Shown: positions 43,424 to 55,482, counted from the first letter of the stretch. The stretch is 64,000 nt of DNA from Gnetum montanum (GCA_015680685.1 MNCI01006577.1:5358-69357); one strand, 5' to 3'. Notes: a model not told the origin generated them from the sequence alone. A program made the numbers and translations.

Positions 43424-45262
43424 TTAGGGTTCACACACTTGATTATAGTAAGCATAGTGAGGCAATTTATAAGATGTAGTTTCCGGATAATGAGTTAACC
43501 CACTATGATATTTGGGACTGTTAGATGGTATGCATGGATCGGGATGTTGCCTTCCATGACTGTGTTCATTGGGCCATATCATTGTTGGAGTGTTAATTGG
43601 TGGCCCTAATGAAGTAACACGAGGTGTTGGGTTCGATGCACCATAGTGTTGGACTTGTACTGAGTTGGAGGATGCAGTGAACTTGGAATTGTGTTGTCCC
43701 TTCTTAGGGTCATTTCTAAAGAAGGGATTCCTTCGATGTTGCTGAGGCCTCTCATTGTTGTTAGTAATATTAGCACAAGTGATGTTTGGGGGTTGTTGTT
43801 GTGGTGTAGACACCTTAGGAATAGTTGGTGGCAATGCATAAGGAGGGAAAGGATGAAATTGTTGAAAATTAGGAAAAGTGTGTGGTACACAAGGTGGTGG
43901 TTGTGTTGAGGACATGGGCAGATAGTATTGAGGAGAATGATAATGCGGTGAGATAGAGTATGTTGGCCTAGTTGGAGAAACAAGGTATTAGACTAGATAA
44001 GCATTTGAATTCGGATGATATGAAGGGTGTCTCTAGTTTAGGGATGGCTTCTCCCATGACTAGGATTGTTGGCACTATGATCAAACACAGTATCTCTGTA
44101 CGAACTCTGGATGTAACGTGCTTCCCCATTGCTTATATAAGTGTAACAAGATTGGGCATTGGCCCTTGGGGTGAACATACAGGCAAATGTTGCATTCATA
44201 CATGTGATTGGCAGTTGAGCTCTTATTTTCCTTATCCCTTCTTTCTGATTATCTACTGATATTTTTTCCTGCTTCTCGGGTTGTCAAAACTCTATCTCCA
44301 ATGATATCGATATATTCTCCACACTTTTTATGTGTCCATTCCAACATCTTATTGATCTTTACCTCGAATTCTTCTAGTGATTGTTGTGTTGGCAAAGATG
44401 ATTTTTCCTCCTTGAGATAGGTTGATTTCTCCTTTTTGTGATTATGGATCCATGTTAAGTTGAGATTCTGGTCCCGTTGATGTTTTTCAACACTCTCCCA
44501 TCTAGCCATTTCTCCTTCTTCTTTTTCTACCCGCTTAATAAGCTCTTGGACTTGATGGGTTTGTAGTTCATATAGTTGACCTTAGGCATACATCCCTAGG
44601 ATCGCTCTTGTTTCATCACGAAGCCCATCAATGATATGGTACATTAGCATTTCCTCGGAAAACTTATGACCTAGATAGTTGTTTAACAATGCATAATATA
44701 TTTCCAAGGCCATGTCCAAGGGTTCATGTTGTGCTTGTTTCCAATCTTGGATTTGTTTCCTCAAGGCTGATACTCTTGTGTAGGTTTGATATCTTTTGTT
44801 AAAGAGTTCTACCATTGTTGGCCAACATCGTATTGAGTTTGGTTTTAGCGATCTATACCATACTTTTGCTTGGCCAATGAGTGTCATAGGAAAGAGCTTG
44901 AGTTTTTGCCAACCATTATCAATGTTGTTCCATGTGCAAGCATCGTAGAAGGCTTGTAAATGTTGTTGCAAATCTAAGTTATAGCCTCTTGAGAAATTAG
45001 GGAAGTTGTTTAAATCAAGCCTAGGTAGACGACTCTCTTTATGATGCCTACGGGAGATTCGAACAGACTCTTTTATTTGCGTTAGGCTTGTAGTGGCCAT
45101 GGGGGTTTATCGTCATCATGTAAGTTATGCTTTCGTGCGTTGGGATGACATTGCTTTTGTTTATGTTTATAAGAAACCTGTACTTTAGGTTGTGTACTCC
45201 AATCTTCATTGTCATATAGTTCGTTGGTTCTTCAATGAACTTCCTCACTAGATGTGGCATTA
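43424..45262 (-). pseudogene. gag: E6 gag, three long open segments
   Basis: 44582-45100 is open for 172 codons with the Retrotrans_gag core (RLDLNNFPNFSRGYNLDLQQ, KLKLFPMTLIGQAKVWYRSL, TMVELFNKRYQTYTRVSALR). 44249-44509 holds the charged helix. A zinc-knuckle-like CNIC-LYVH-PKGQC at 44156-44194 is the cleanest CX2CX3HX4C in the window. 43424-43915 is an open 163-codon Pro/Gln-rich tail ending at a stop that leads straight into the 3' UTR. The N-terminal FTFxxHQD domain is missing. A few frameshifts separate the segments. Confidence 0.85.
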
Positions 45263-45408
45263 TTATAGTCTTGTAGGAGAGACTTGGTTGTGAAATTGTG
45301 TATGAATTTATATGTGACTTTTTATAATTATTTTTTTCTTAAAAGATATATCATTAAGTCCTGTACAGTGACCTTGTATGATATAACTAATCTAGATAAC
45401 TAGCACCA

Positions 45409-45426
45409 TCCCTTGCAATGACACCA
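45409..45426 (-). promoter_or_regulatory. E6 primer-binding site
   Basis: Minus strand TGGTGTCATTGCAAGGGA, adjacent to the LTR terminus. Degenerate tRNA-Asp type. Confidence 0.8.
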
Positions 45427-45427
45427 A

Positions 45428-46209
45428 TGATGAGTGGCAAGCTACCCCTACACTCAACCATACAAATACGAGCATTACACGCATGATCCGGTTGAACTCC
45501 GCAGATGGACTAGTTGTGGTATCTAGACAGTTAGCCTTAGGTCATAGTTTGTTGTCTTCCCATCTGGACTAGTGTTAACTTTGTCAAGTATGGTTTAGTC
45601 TAGAATGAGGTGTATGATGTATTTTCTAATCTAATGCTACTCCTGAAGACAATGGAAGATAGTATTAACTAAGCTAAGAGAGAAAGGTGAGAGATAATAT
45701 AGCTAGCCTAAGCGAGATGAGCATCCATTCCTTGATTATCCGTACACATCTTGGACTTCGTGCACAACTACCACTAGGATTACCAAGCATAGATCCTAGG
45801 TACGCTACTGGGTTACCAAGTAGTCACACTTAAATGCTCATAGTCAAGTTGTACTCATTCCGTGTTTAACATGAGTTTAAGGGTGAGAGAAATTAACTAG
45901 GAAAATAGTAAATAAAAATTAAATAAATAATTAAACTAAGTGAATGCTGCAATGATGAAGTAATCTCGATCATTATTTCTGGTCATGTGCGTGTCCAAGT
46001 ACGTAACACTCAAATAAAGGATGCTGTATAATTACAATCACCACACTGCGGGCATACACTGAGAGGAAAAGGGTTGAGAGAAAGAAATTAAACACTTAAC
46101 TAAGAACTACTTACTCCTAACTGCTCTATCTACCTCTTATTTATAGATGAGGAGACAAGCTGCGATATCGCGTACGCGATATCACGGTTGACCAAAATGC
46201 GACTCATCA
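45428..46209 (-). repeat. E6 5' LTR
   Basis: 782 bp, plus-strand termini TGATGAGTGG...CTCATCA. Minus-strand TATA box TATAAATA (plus 46138-46145). Directly upstream of it in U3 is a perfect 20-bp palindrome at 46164-46183. Confidence 0.85.
46164..46183 (-). repeat. Perfect 20-bp palindrome in E6 U3
   Basis: GATATCGCGTACGCGATATC equals its own reverse complement. It lies about 20 bp upstream of the minus-strand TATA box at 46138-46145. Confidence 0.95.
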
Positions 46210-47200
46210 ACTATCAATGTTGCAAGAAGTATTATCACTTGGCATATTGTCCAAGGGAGGAGTTTTATTCACAACACGTTATTTTATTTTAATATTTCTG
46301 AGAAGTCACCTACCTTCAAGCATGGATAACATGTCTTTCCAGTGGGACCCTAGAAATTTATTCTGTGTTCTTTTATTTGCTATTTGTGTCATCCTTTTAA
46401 GGTAGCACTTATTTAACTCTTACTCCCATTTTTTGTTAATTTTACAAGGATATAATACAATATTAGTAATGTAATAGAACTTACAATAGTAATCCAAAAG
46501 AATCCATCAGTCCCCTTGATTTCACACCCTATTCATTCCCGCTTTATTTTTTACTTTTTGGTCTAGGCATAATGATCACAAGTTTATTATTAGTTGTATG
46601 ATGAAAAAGAATGTCATTATGGTCATGGTAAGAATCTCTTATTAATGGAATGAATGGATGGATGATGTGGCTCACTATTCAAATAATCAGTTTCTTATGA
46701 CTTGATAACATTGAGAAATTTTCACTTTATTGGACTACATCTTGCCTTTATTCAATGTGTCTTATTGGTAGGTAAAATTATTTATAAAGGGTTTGAAAAC
46801 AAAGTATAAAAGAAATAGAAAAGATAGTAAAAATTATGAAAAAGTGTAAAGAATGAAAAATGTAAAAAAATGTCAAAGTTTTAAGAAATGGAAAAGTATA
46901 AAAGAATGGGAAGAGATTACATAATATGAAAAATAAAAAGAATTGTAAAATAAAAAATAGAAATTCCCTTACTAATTCTTGAATGAAAGTGTGACATCTC
47001 CTCCATTATTGAACTCATGGGTAAGTATTTGAGAAAAGCTCCATAGATCTCCTGGATCATACACTTTAGGTGTTTCAGTTACCATTTTTAGTGATTTAAC
47101 TTTTTGATTACCATCCCATGTAATTTGGATGGTAGTTCAGTTATGATCACTTAGATCCCTATTTTGTTTTCCCTTTAGTGTATGATTATGACTTATTCAT
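46210..47200 (-). other. E5 3' untranslated region with integrase C-terminal remnant
   Basis: Non-coding apart from a short trace of the integrase C-terminus near 47000-47130. Closely parallels 17280-18300 of E3, including the A/T simple run at 46800-46970. Confidence 0.65.
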
Positions 47201-47201
47201 T

Positions 47202-47900
47202 TTATTTTTGGGCTTTCAGTTGGGGTGTCATTTTGTTAGTTTGGGAATTAGTAAGTGGTTTAGATGTTCCCATGCATGTGTTGGATAGTTGTTGGTTCTT
47301 AGTTAGTGGCCATAGGATGTCTTTGGGCATGGTGGCCTTTAATCTTTCTTTTGCACACATTGGTTGTTTACTATTACAGTTGTGGACTGGAATGGTAATT
47401 ATGTTGACATTTTGAAGGGTTGGTCCACTATTGCACCCTTTACTTTTAGCAATTATGCATGGCATTCGCTGTGTGTGTGTGGCTTCATGCATGTCTTCCT
47501 TAGAGATCTCAATAGATAGATCCCTCATATTTAGCTTAGCATCGATTGTGCTAAGCCATGCCCTCCCCATGATTATTTGAAATTCCTTATCAACATCTTT
47601 CACATCAATTACCAAAAAGTATGTTGGAAATGACCACCCATTGACGATGGTTACCACATCATCGATTTGTCTTAAAGGAAGGACAATAGATTGATATGCA
47701 AGCTCCAACTTGATGTTGCACTCTTCAAATGGTGGTATTTTCCATGCTTGATATATTTTGTAAGAGATCAAATTCTCCCTAGAACTTGAGTTTAATAGAG
47801 ATTTGCATGGTAGATTTCTAACTACTCATAAGTAAATCAAAGGAATTCTTGGATCAATTCTCTTCTTAGGAAGTGGTCCTTCATTGATCTAGTTTGTGAC
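47202..47900 (-). pseudogene. pro: E5 aspartic protease, catalytic motif NSS
   Basis: A 189-codon open segment (47202-47771) contains the flap and C-terminal half: IVLPLRQIDDVVTIVNGWSF and QIIMGRAWLSTIDAKL. Just upstream the active site reads LLNSSSRENLIS (47784-47792): both the catalytic Asp and the Gly of D-S-G are changed, so this copy is dead. It ends with LKATMPKDILWPLTKNQQL, the spacer that precedes RT in E4, but pol is absent. Confidence 0.8.
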
Positions 47901-47939
47901 AATTTTAGTGAGCATGATAGTCTATATTTTTTTGTGAAA

Positions 47940-50418
47940 TGATGTTGGAAGCTTGTTTTCAATCAGAGTATCTATCATGGGAGTGGTTTATATTAATGAA
48001 GCTCTAGTTCTACTAGCCTTCTCTGGACTTGTCCTAAAGAAAGGATGTTTCTTTGTCTAGCCCTTAGTATTACTACTAAAATCCTTCTTCTGTATGTTCA
48101 CTACTCTTGTAGCTTTTCTTTGTTGTGGTTGCAATGGCAATTCACCTTACATAGCAAGTGGTGGCATTGGTGGTAAAGGATTTAGATTTAGATTTGAAAA
48201 ATTAGCTACTTGTGAATGCACATATGATTCTGAATTGGTCCTTAGTGATTTTGATCAATGGTATTCTAGTGGATAATACTATGGAGTTTGAATAGTTACA
48301 TTCATTGGTGAGATTCGATGTTGGACATAGTATCCATAAGGATCAGGTTGCCAATATGGATACTATTAGTGTGGTGGTGGCATGGCCCATGATTGAGGCT
48401 ATTGCCACTATTGATGGTACTACTCTTGTGGCTGTGGCAAAGCTCCACTAGTATAATACATTAGTTGGAGGTTCTATCTATAGTTACCTTGAGGATAAGG
48501 TAATAGTTTGTGCATTTTTTTGAACAAATCTCAAATTGAGTGCATATGCCCCTATTTCTTGTAGATGTGCCATGATTGGATAACATCCCTTAGGATGTTT
48601 GTATTGACACATAGTGTAATTTTCTTCATCAATAGAGCTGATGTCTGAACACTCAACCACATAAGCAACTTTGCATTTTCATCCAAACTCCTTCTTTCTC
48701 TTATCTTTGCCTCTTCCTAATGCTTGCTTAGTTCTATCCTCTATTATCTTTAATGCAGTTGTGAATTTCTCATCAATAGAATCCCACATCTTCTCTACCT
48801 TAGTTGCAATGTCACTTATAGATTTTTGAATTGGTAGAGTCTTTTGCTGGATGACATTATCCAAGGTTTTGTATTCTTATTTGTCACGTATTCACACATC
48901 CATCTTTTAGATTGATGGATCTCTATTGTATTCTTTAGCTAATTCCCTTTTTCTAAGTTCTCCTTCCTCTTTTTCCACTTGGTCAAGTTCTCTTTAAATA
49001 TGATGGGAGGTTAATTTTGATAGTCTTCCTTAGGCATAAATACTAAGGATCTCTCTGGTTTTACTTCTTAGCCCATCTATGATGTGCTTGAGCTATTCCT
49101 TTGATGAAAATCTATGGCCTGGACATTTGTGTAGTAGTGAATAATATTTGCCCATTACCACATCAAGGGTTTCATGAGTTCCTTATTTCTAGCCCTAGAT
49201 TTATTTTCTTAGATTAAACAATCATGAATAAGTTTGGTATTTATCATTGAAGAGTTCGAGCATGGTACTCTAGCATTTGATGGATTCATGTTTCAACAAC
49301 CTGTATCACTTTTCTGTTTCCTTCACAAGTGTTCTAGGAAACTGATTCAACTTTTTCCAACCACTCTCTATGTTCTAGAGGAAAAAGGCATCATGGAAAG
49401 CTTGAAGGTGATGTTGTGGATTAGCAGTATAACCACCTTCATATCTAGCTTTTTGATTCGACTATCTCTCAAGTGCCTAGTTGGTATGTAGACAACTTCT
49501 TGAATATTGATCATGCTTTGGGTTGCCATGAGGGGTCCATCATCATGAATAGATTTGTATGCTTTGTTGTAGGAATGACCCCTTGTGTGCTCATCCCTAT
49601 TGTAATCCTCTCTTCATTCTCTTCATATTCTTCATTCTTGTTCTTTATCCTTTGAATTAGAGTACCTCAAATGTCTGTCATGATGATCATGAGTCTTTTT
49701 TTCTTCCCTATCAAAGTCTCAGTACCTATGTTGTCTCTTGTCAAAGTCTTCCAATGATCATGATGAGGGAAATGAGGTGGCAAGAGAATGATGCTAATTG
49801 GTTCTCTTTTCATGGCTCTTGTATGCTTCTTTATAAGATTTGGTAGGAACCCTTGGCCTAGAAGCCCGCTTATACCTTAAGTTAGTAGCTGCCCCCTTGT
49901 GTGTCTTTGCTAAAGTAGAATGAAGTTGAGCTTTAATAGATTCCTCTAGTATGATGATAGGTGTTTTTGATGCCTCCTCATGGTTTTGGTGGAGTTATTC
50001 TCTTCCAAGACAACAAAAGTGTTGGCCTACTTTTCCTTGTTGTGTATATGTTTGATCTTCATAGAAACATCTCTCCTCATATGCTCCTTTGTGGGTTTGT
50101 AAGGATTGGTCATGTGCTGAGTCACATAATACCCTTCCTGGATCTGGTCAAAATGCATTCCCCTTAAGGTAGTTTGGAGCATGTTAAGTGTTGCACATTC
50201 TGGAGGCAGGACTATGTTGCCTTGCATGTCTCTCCATCATATTTGATTGTTCTAATGGAAGATGAAAGTAAAGTCTAGATGGTAAGGATTAGTGTGATCA
50301 TAAGTGATTCTTTTCTGCATTACCATCCCCCATTCTTCTTCATCAATAATTCTATTATTACTTCTTCTTGTTTCTTTGGAAGGTGATGGTTGATCTTTAT
50401 TTGAAGCCTTTTTTTCAT
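47940..50418 (-). pseudogene. gag: E5 gag, decayed
   Basis: Start ATG at 50418, in the same place as the E7 start by alignment of the leader (acatctagaa). N-terminal domain 50027-50227 (MQGNIVLPPECATLNMLQTTL); Arg/Asp/Ser-rich linker 49600-49950; Retrotrans_gag core about 49050-49500, frameshifted; charged helix 48679-48864 (LPIQKSISDIATKVEKMWDSID); a zinc-knuckle remnant near 48575-48615 (MCQYKHPKGCYP, first Cys lost); and a Pro/Tyr-rich tail. Many stops. Confidence 0.8.
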
Positions 50419-50517
50419 TTCTAGATGTTATGTGTTAAGTGTGCTTTACTTCATGTTATGAATGTTAGGTTTGACTTTGTGTTTCAAACACAACAAACTT
50501 AACATAACATTGACTTG

Positions 50518-50535
50518 TCCCCAACAACAGTGCCA
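50518..50535 (-). promoter_or_regulatory. E5 primer-binding site
   Basis: Minus strand TGGCACTGTTGTTGGGGA, one base inside the LTR end. tRNA-Asp type. Confidence 0.8.
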
Positions 50536-50536
50536 A

Positions 50537-51436
50537 TGATGAGTGGTGGAGTATCCAACACCCAACCATACAAGTTATGAGTGTTCATGCATAGCCTAGT
50601 TGAATTCCATAGACAAGGCAATGTGATTATGCTAGTAATTGGTTAAAGTTCACGATAGTTGTCTTCCCCCATGAGCTAGTAAAATCAATGCATATGGTTT
50701 AACTCATAGTGAGGTATATGATAATGATGTTGTGTTGGCCATAATTTTCCTAGAAAACATAAGGTAAGAGTAAAGGTTTCTAATTTTAAGTAATAGTGAA
50801 CAAATTTAATCTAGGCTATGCAATAAGCATCCAGTCTTAACCTTCCATTCACACCTTGGACTTCATGTAACTACTACTGGGATTACCATGTACCACACTA
50901 CTAGGCATACCAAGTGATAGTACTATTGGGTTACCAAGTAGTTACACTTAAATGTTCAAGATTAGTCATATTCATTCTGCTTAACAACAAGAATAGTAAA
51001 GTGCATAGAAAGTCAATTAGTAACTAATGAAAATAGTAAACATTAAGCTAAATGAAAATAGTAAAGAATAAGTGATGCTGCAATGATTTAGAGTAATCTT
51101 GATCTTTATTTCTATGAATGAAACATGTCCACGTACATCTCACTTGAATAAAGACTTCATTCAATTACTAAGCATCACACTACAAGCATTCACTACTAAT
51201 TAGTAAGTGCTAAAATTTAGAAATCAAACTGATGAAATTTTGCTAAGTGTGAAATGAAATTGTATGTGGATGGTGCACCTAAGTGTTGTATTTATAGGCC
51301 AACACACATCCACGAGATCAAATACATGACATCATATCTTGTGCCTCAATATCTAAGATCTAATATTGTGGCTTTGATATTGGATATATGATATCGTTGT
51401 TGACAAAAATTTGGATTTATCATATATGATGAATCA
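50537..51436 (-). repeat. E5 5' LTR
   Basis: 900 bp, plus-strand ends TGATGAGTGG...TGAATCA. Minus-strand TATA box (plus tatttata 51289-51296). U3 (51300-51420) is rich in GATATC/AATATT-type half sites. Confidence 0.8.
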
Positions 51437-52352
51437 TGTTTTTCAGCGGCTAAGATATCTTAGCCCTGATAACTTAGCCTCGATATCTTATCCTCAATAA
51501 CTTAGCCTTGATATCTTAGGTCTGATATTGGAGCCCTGATATTGAATCTCATGCTATATTATTGAATATCTAATATCATAGGATGTGTGCCTACTTGTAA
51601 ATATAGCACTTAGGTGCATGATTCGAATAACTTTCATTCCACCCTTAGGTAGACTCTTGCAGTTTGTTTTCATAGTTTTAGCAATATAGTAAAAGCCTGT
51701 AGTGTGGTGTTGAGCAGTTGTACGTAATTTTTGTTCAAGTAAAGTATACTTGGGCACAATTCATGTCTAGAAATAAATGTCGAGATTGCTTTTTATCATT
51801 GTAGCATCCACTTAGTTTTATTGTTTTACTTTGCAAAGCTTTTACTATTTTATTAGTTTAATCATTTACATTTCCAAGTATTTTACTTCACTTGTTCATT
51901 AGTAAAACGAAATGAGTACAATTGGTTTTGAGCATTTAAGTGTAATCGTTTGGTAATCCAGTAGTGGTTTCACTTGATTCACTTAGTAATGAAGTCATTT
52001 GGTAATCCCAATAACAGTTACATGAGCCCAAGGCATGTACAGTAAGCTAGGACCAGATGCTCATCGATCTAGGCTAGAGTAGATTTACATTATTGTCATT
52101 ACCTAAATTTAGATTTTTATTCTCAGCTTCCATTATGTTTATCACTAGGAGTAATCAGGTCTTAACAACATAATGCTTGATCAGCTAGCAACGATTACAT
52201 GAGCCCAAGGCATGTATGGTAAGCTAAGACTAGATGCTCATCACTCTAGGCTAGAGTAGATTTACATTATCTTTACTTAGATGTGGGATTAAATTTCATT
52301 CTTGATTATGTTTATCAATAGGAGTAAAATGGGCCTAACAACATCAATTATC
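51437..52352 (+). repeat. E9 LTR fragment, plus orientation, 3' end missing
   Basis: Begins where E5's LTR ends, head to head. U3 has the perfect 14-bp palindrome CTAAGATATCTTAG at 51450-51463 and several GATATC/TGATATTG units. A decayed TATA box tgtaaata lies near 51597. It resembles E3's LTR but stops near caacatcaattatc at 52352 without the U5 end or primer site. It contains a 177-bp tandem duplication. Confidence 0.8.
52018..52352 (+). repeat. 177-bp tandem duplication inside the E9 LTR
   Basis: Unit 1 is 52018-52194 and unit 2 starts at 52195, both beginning ttacatgagcccaaggcatgta. Other LTRs of this family have one copy. Confidence 0.85.
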
Positions 52353-53097
52353 TTTACTTAACTTTCAAAAGGATCTGTTTGTGGACGTACGTGTTAAAAA
52401 ATTCTCAAGTCATTTTACGTTCTCCAAACAAAAGCACAAGGGCGTTAATGGGCGTCAATTTTCGGCCCTGGAGGAGAGTCGATGAACTCCGTACGTGCCA
52501 CAGACCCGCTGTAACCCAGAGTTTTGACCACAAAATAAAGCTAAAAACAGAAAACTCCAGCGCCAACGGTCAGGCCATATTTTACAAACACCAAATGCAT
52601 GTTCTCTCGGTGGTTTTTTTGGGGTGGTTCTGGAAAGTGAGAGGGCCACAGTGGGCACGACCATTGGCAACCACAGCAGCGATAGTGGCCACGTTACGGC
52701 TCTGCACATGCGCAAGCCACCTCAGCAGGCATTTACACACTCAACTCCGCCTTTTTAACGCTCATCTCCGCTACTGGAATCCAACAAAGAACGTAAAATA
52801 CATAGGTTAAACAATTCGGTTCGGTGCTTGTTTTCGGCGACAGGCCGCGGCCTCAGCAGATGACAGTGAAGGGCGATCGCAACATGAACGTGAAATGCCG
52901 TATTTTGTGTGGCAGGATTTGGATGAGAGATCGTTTTGTGGTAATTTGGCGATGTTGTTGTTGTTTGCGATGAGGGTGGAACAACGGTGTTACTGTTAGT
53001 GTTTTCATTTGGCGTTGCCATGGTGGTGCTTCCTTGCTGGCTGCTGCTGCTGCTTTACTGCTTTGGCGAGAGGAATATACGGACATAAAAACAATTG
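52353..53097. other. Unique, relatively GC-rich spacer
   Basis: 52380-53050 is visibly richer in G+C and CpG than the rest of the window and matches no element here. Open frames exist on both strands (52379-52810 plus; 52455-52715, 52755-53021 and 52853-53239 minus) without a recognisable family. A CAG/CTG-type run (ctgctgctgctgcttt) is near 53040. It could be a promoter or first-exon relic. Confidence 0.45.
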
Positions 53098-54796
53098 GTA
53101 AAGACAAAAAAAATAAATCAGGAGCCACGCTAGAACGCACTTGAGGTGTGCATTGGAAAGATGAGAGTCTGTTTGGCGATGGTTTTGAGGAAGATTCCCA
53201 TGTTGCTGGTGAGAGTGAATCCTGCAGTGGAGCTTGCAAGTTGCAAATTGGTTATGGCTGATACATCAGCAGGTGGGAGTTGGGTGTGATTTGTGGGCAT
53301 ATTCCATGCATTTTATGTGTTGGTGTTTTCCTACACGTCATTGTCAGCATCGATCACGGCTTTGTGACAGAGGAAGGTTAGTTCTTCCCACTTCTCATTC
53401 TGAAATTTCTTCTTGAGTAGGATGGACGGCTTTGTGACAGAGGAAGGTTAGTTCTTCCCACTTCTCATTCTGAAATTTCTTCTTGAGTAGGATGGATTCT
53501 TAAAAGGCGAGGATATAACACCCTATATTTGTAGATTTTTGGTATGTGTGTTCTTTTATTGAGGTTGTGTTGGTAGGTTGCCAAGTGTGTTATTTTATGG
53601 GTATGTAATTAATATCTCATGAACTTTGTTTGTGTTGTGTGTTACCTTGTGGCAAAGTCCTAATATATATAAAATTGTCTCTGAGTTTTTTAAGTGTTTA
53701 TGATTATGATATCATTGGCTCTTTTTTAAAGGTTTAAAGGTTTATAATAATTGTTAAGGGCAATATAGAATGGAGATTTCCTTTAAGTTGTTGGTGTTCA
53801 CTATTCACTAAGTTTTAAGGCTTCAGAAGAAATGGAAAGGAGGAATTTCATTGAATGTAAATTATTAACAACTTAAATAACTTTGCCCACTATTTTAGTA
53901 GCATGGCAATACCGTGCTCAATCATAGAAAATCAGTCTCCCCACAATTTTCTCAGAAGGGCACATTTTAGCAGCATGTTTTGAATTTTAATATTTTCTTT
54001 TTCTTCAAATTTTAAAAATAAAGTAAATATATCATCAAACTCGGCCGGTACATTACATACCATTTAAACAATTTATTTTCAACAAGATTATTTAGAGGTT
54101 GGATGTCTTGTAATTTTGTTTTGGCCAAGATTTTGGACAAGAGGCCAACTCCTAATTAGAGATCAGTAAGGCTAAATAATATTTTGTTAATAACTGTCAA
54201 GGAGAGGTTATAGGTAACGCTAAATAATATTCTTTACATAAACCTAGAGAAAGAGAGCTTATCTTTAATGGTACCCATAACATTAGCATATTTGTTCCAA
54301 ACAATCTATGGCTTCTATGTTTATATCTTCTTATTACAATGCACAAGGAATAAAATTCAACAATGCATAGAAACAAAAATCCATGAAATTTCAAAATATT
54401 TTGCAACATACTAAACTTGAAATTACTTAATTCAATGCACAAGGAATAAAATTTGAGAGTCCCAAGAATATGTATGGAAACACTCCTTGAAAATTCAAAA
54501 TATTTTGCACCACAACATTTTGTACCAAACTTGGAATTAGTTATCCTTCTCATCATGCAATCATAGTGATATGAAAATACATAGAATTTAGTAAAATTGT
54601 AACTTGGATAATTTTTAATATAAGAGATGAACTAAACACAAACTTCATTTTTGCAAGATTCTCTTGACCAAATTATAGGTATACATATTAAATATATAAC
54701 TAGGCTAATTTTAAAAGTTCACAATTTATGGACCAAAAATTGTTCTAGTCTTAAAGAAGACTAAATAATATTATTCTTCAATGTTTGTAAGAATTT
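53098..54796 (-). repeat. Inverted-duplication block d, right copy
   Basis: Reverse complement of 34521-35720 plus about 400 bp (54258-54658) absent there. That extra part holds an imperfect ~100-bp tandem repeat (aatgcacaaggaataaaatt near 54337 and 54434). Confidence 0.85.
53356..53495 (+). repeat. Exact 70-bp tandem duplication
   Basis: 53356-53425 and 53426-53495 are identical by eye (acggctttgtgacagagg... to ...gagtaggatgg). Single copy in the left arm, so it arose after the duplication or is an assembly error. Confidence 0.95.
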
Positions 54797-54861
54797 GATA
54801 AGTCCAAAAATGAAATATAACTTCTAACATTCTTAGCTATTTTCCAAGGCTAATAAATTTG

Positions 54862-55482
54862 AAAAATTAAGAAGCTAGAAAGTAAAAGAAAATATAATAT
54901 AAATTAATTAATTACTAAATCTAAAATTTTTACTTAATGAGACCCCTTGGATCTATTTAAGTAACTTTATAATTTATTTTATAGATTTTCTTTTTAAAAA
55001 TTTATAACTCAATATTGCCTAGTAGAATCAAACCTATGATCGTAGGTTACTAGGCTAAGACTTTTACCACTATGCCAACACCTCATTATTTGGAAATCAT
55101 CAAGATCTATTAGATACTAAAAATATACATGCAATGAATTTTGAAAATATCATTAAGAAAATTACTAAGTGTTCTTGGTAACATTTAGAATAAATCAACC
55201 AAATTTGCATCTACAATATCCCATCCCATCTATGTCTAATATGCTTAAACATAGAATATTAGAAGAAAATATGGTATTCATCTTTAGTGCTATTTATATG
55301 ATATATTCACTCTTCATAATGAATTTTGAGTCATCTACTTATTTCAACTTTCATATAATGAGATCTTATTCATGCTCTACTAATTTGGTACTATAAATGA
55401 TGAAGAATACTAGTCAATAACTAGTTTGCCATTAAATTAAGGCCTTCCTTCATACTTTTCAAATAGAAATGTCATTTCCTTT
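54862..55482 (-). repeat. Inverted-duplication block c, right copy
   Basis: Reverse complement of 31592-32167. Flanks the E3 sister LTR. Lies directly next to the Penelope-like insertion point in the other arm. Confidence 0.85.

Larger units (their letters stand above)
42631..46209 (-). mobile_element. E6, gag-only LTR element, 3' end lost
   Basis: 5' LTR 45428-46209, primer site 45409-45426, gag 45100 to 43424, then a 3' UTR related to those of E3 and E5, cut off at about 42631 against E7. No protease or pol is present. Its LTR abuts E5 3' UTR at 46210, so E6 probably inserted into E5. Confidence 0.75.
46210..51436 (-). mobile_element. E5, gag-protease LTR element without pol, 3' end lost
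   Basis: 5' LTR 50537-51436, primer site 50518-50535, gag 50418 to about 47980, protease 47900-47440, then a pol-less junction and 3' UTR to 46210, where E6's LTR begins. The junction between the post-protease spacer and the integrase C-terminal remnant looks the same as in E3, implying one pol-less lineage. Confidence 0.75.
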
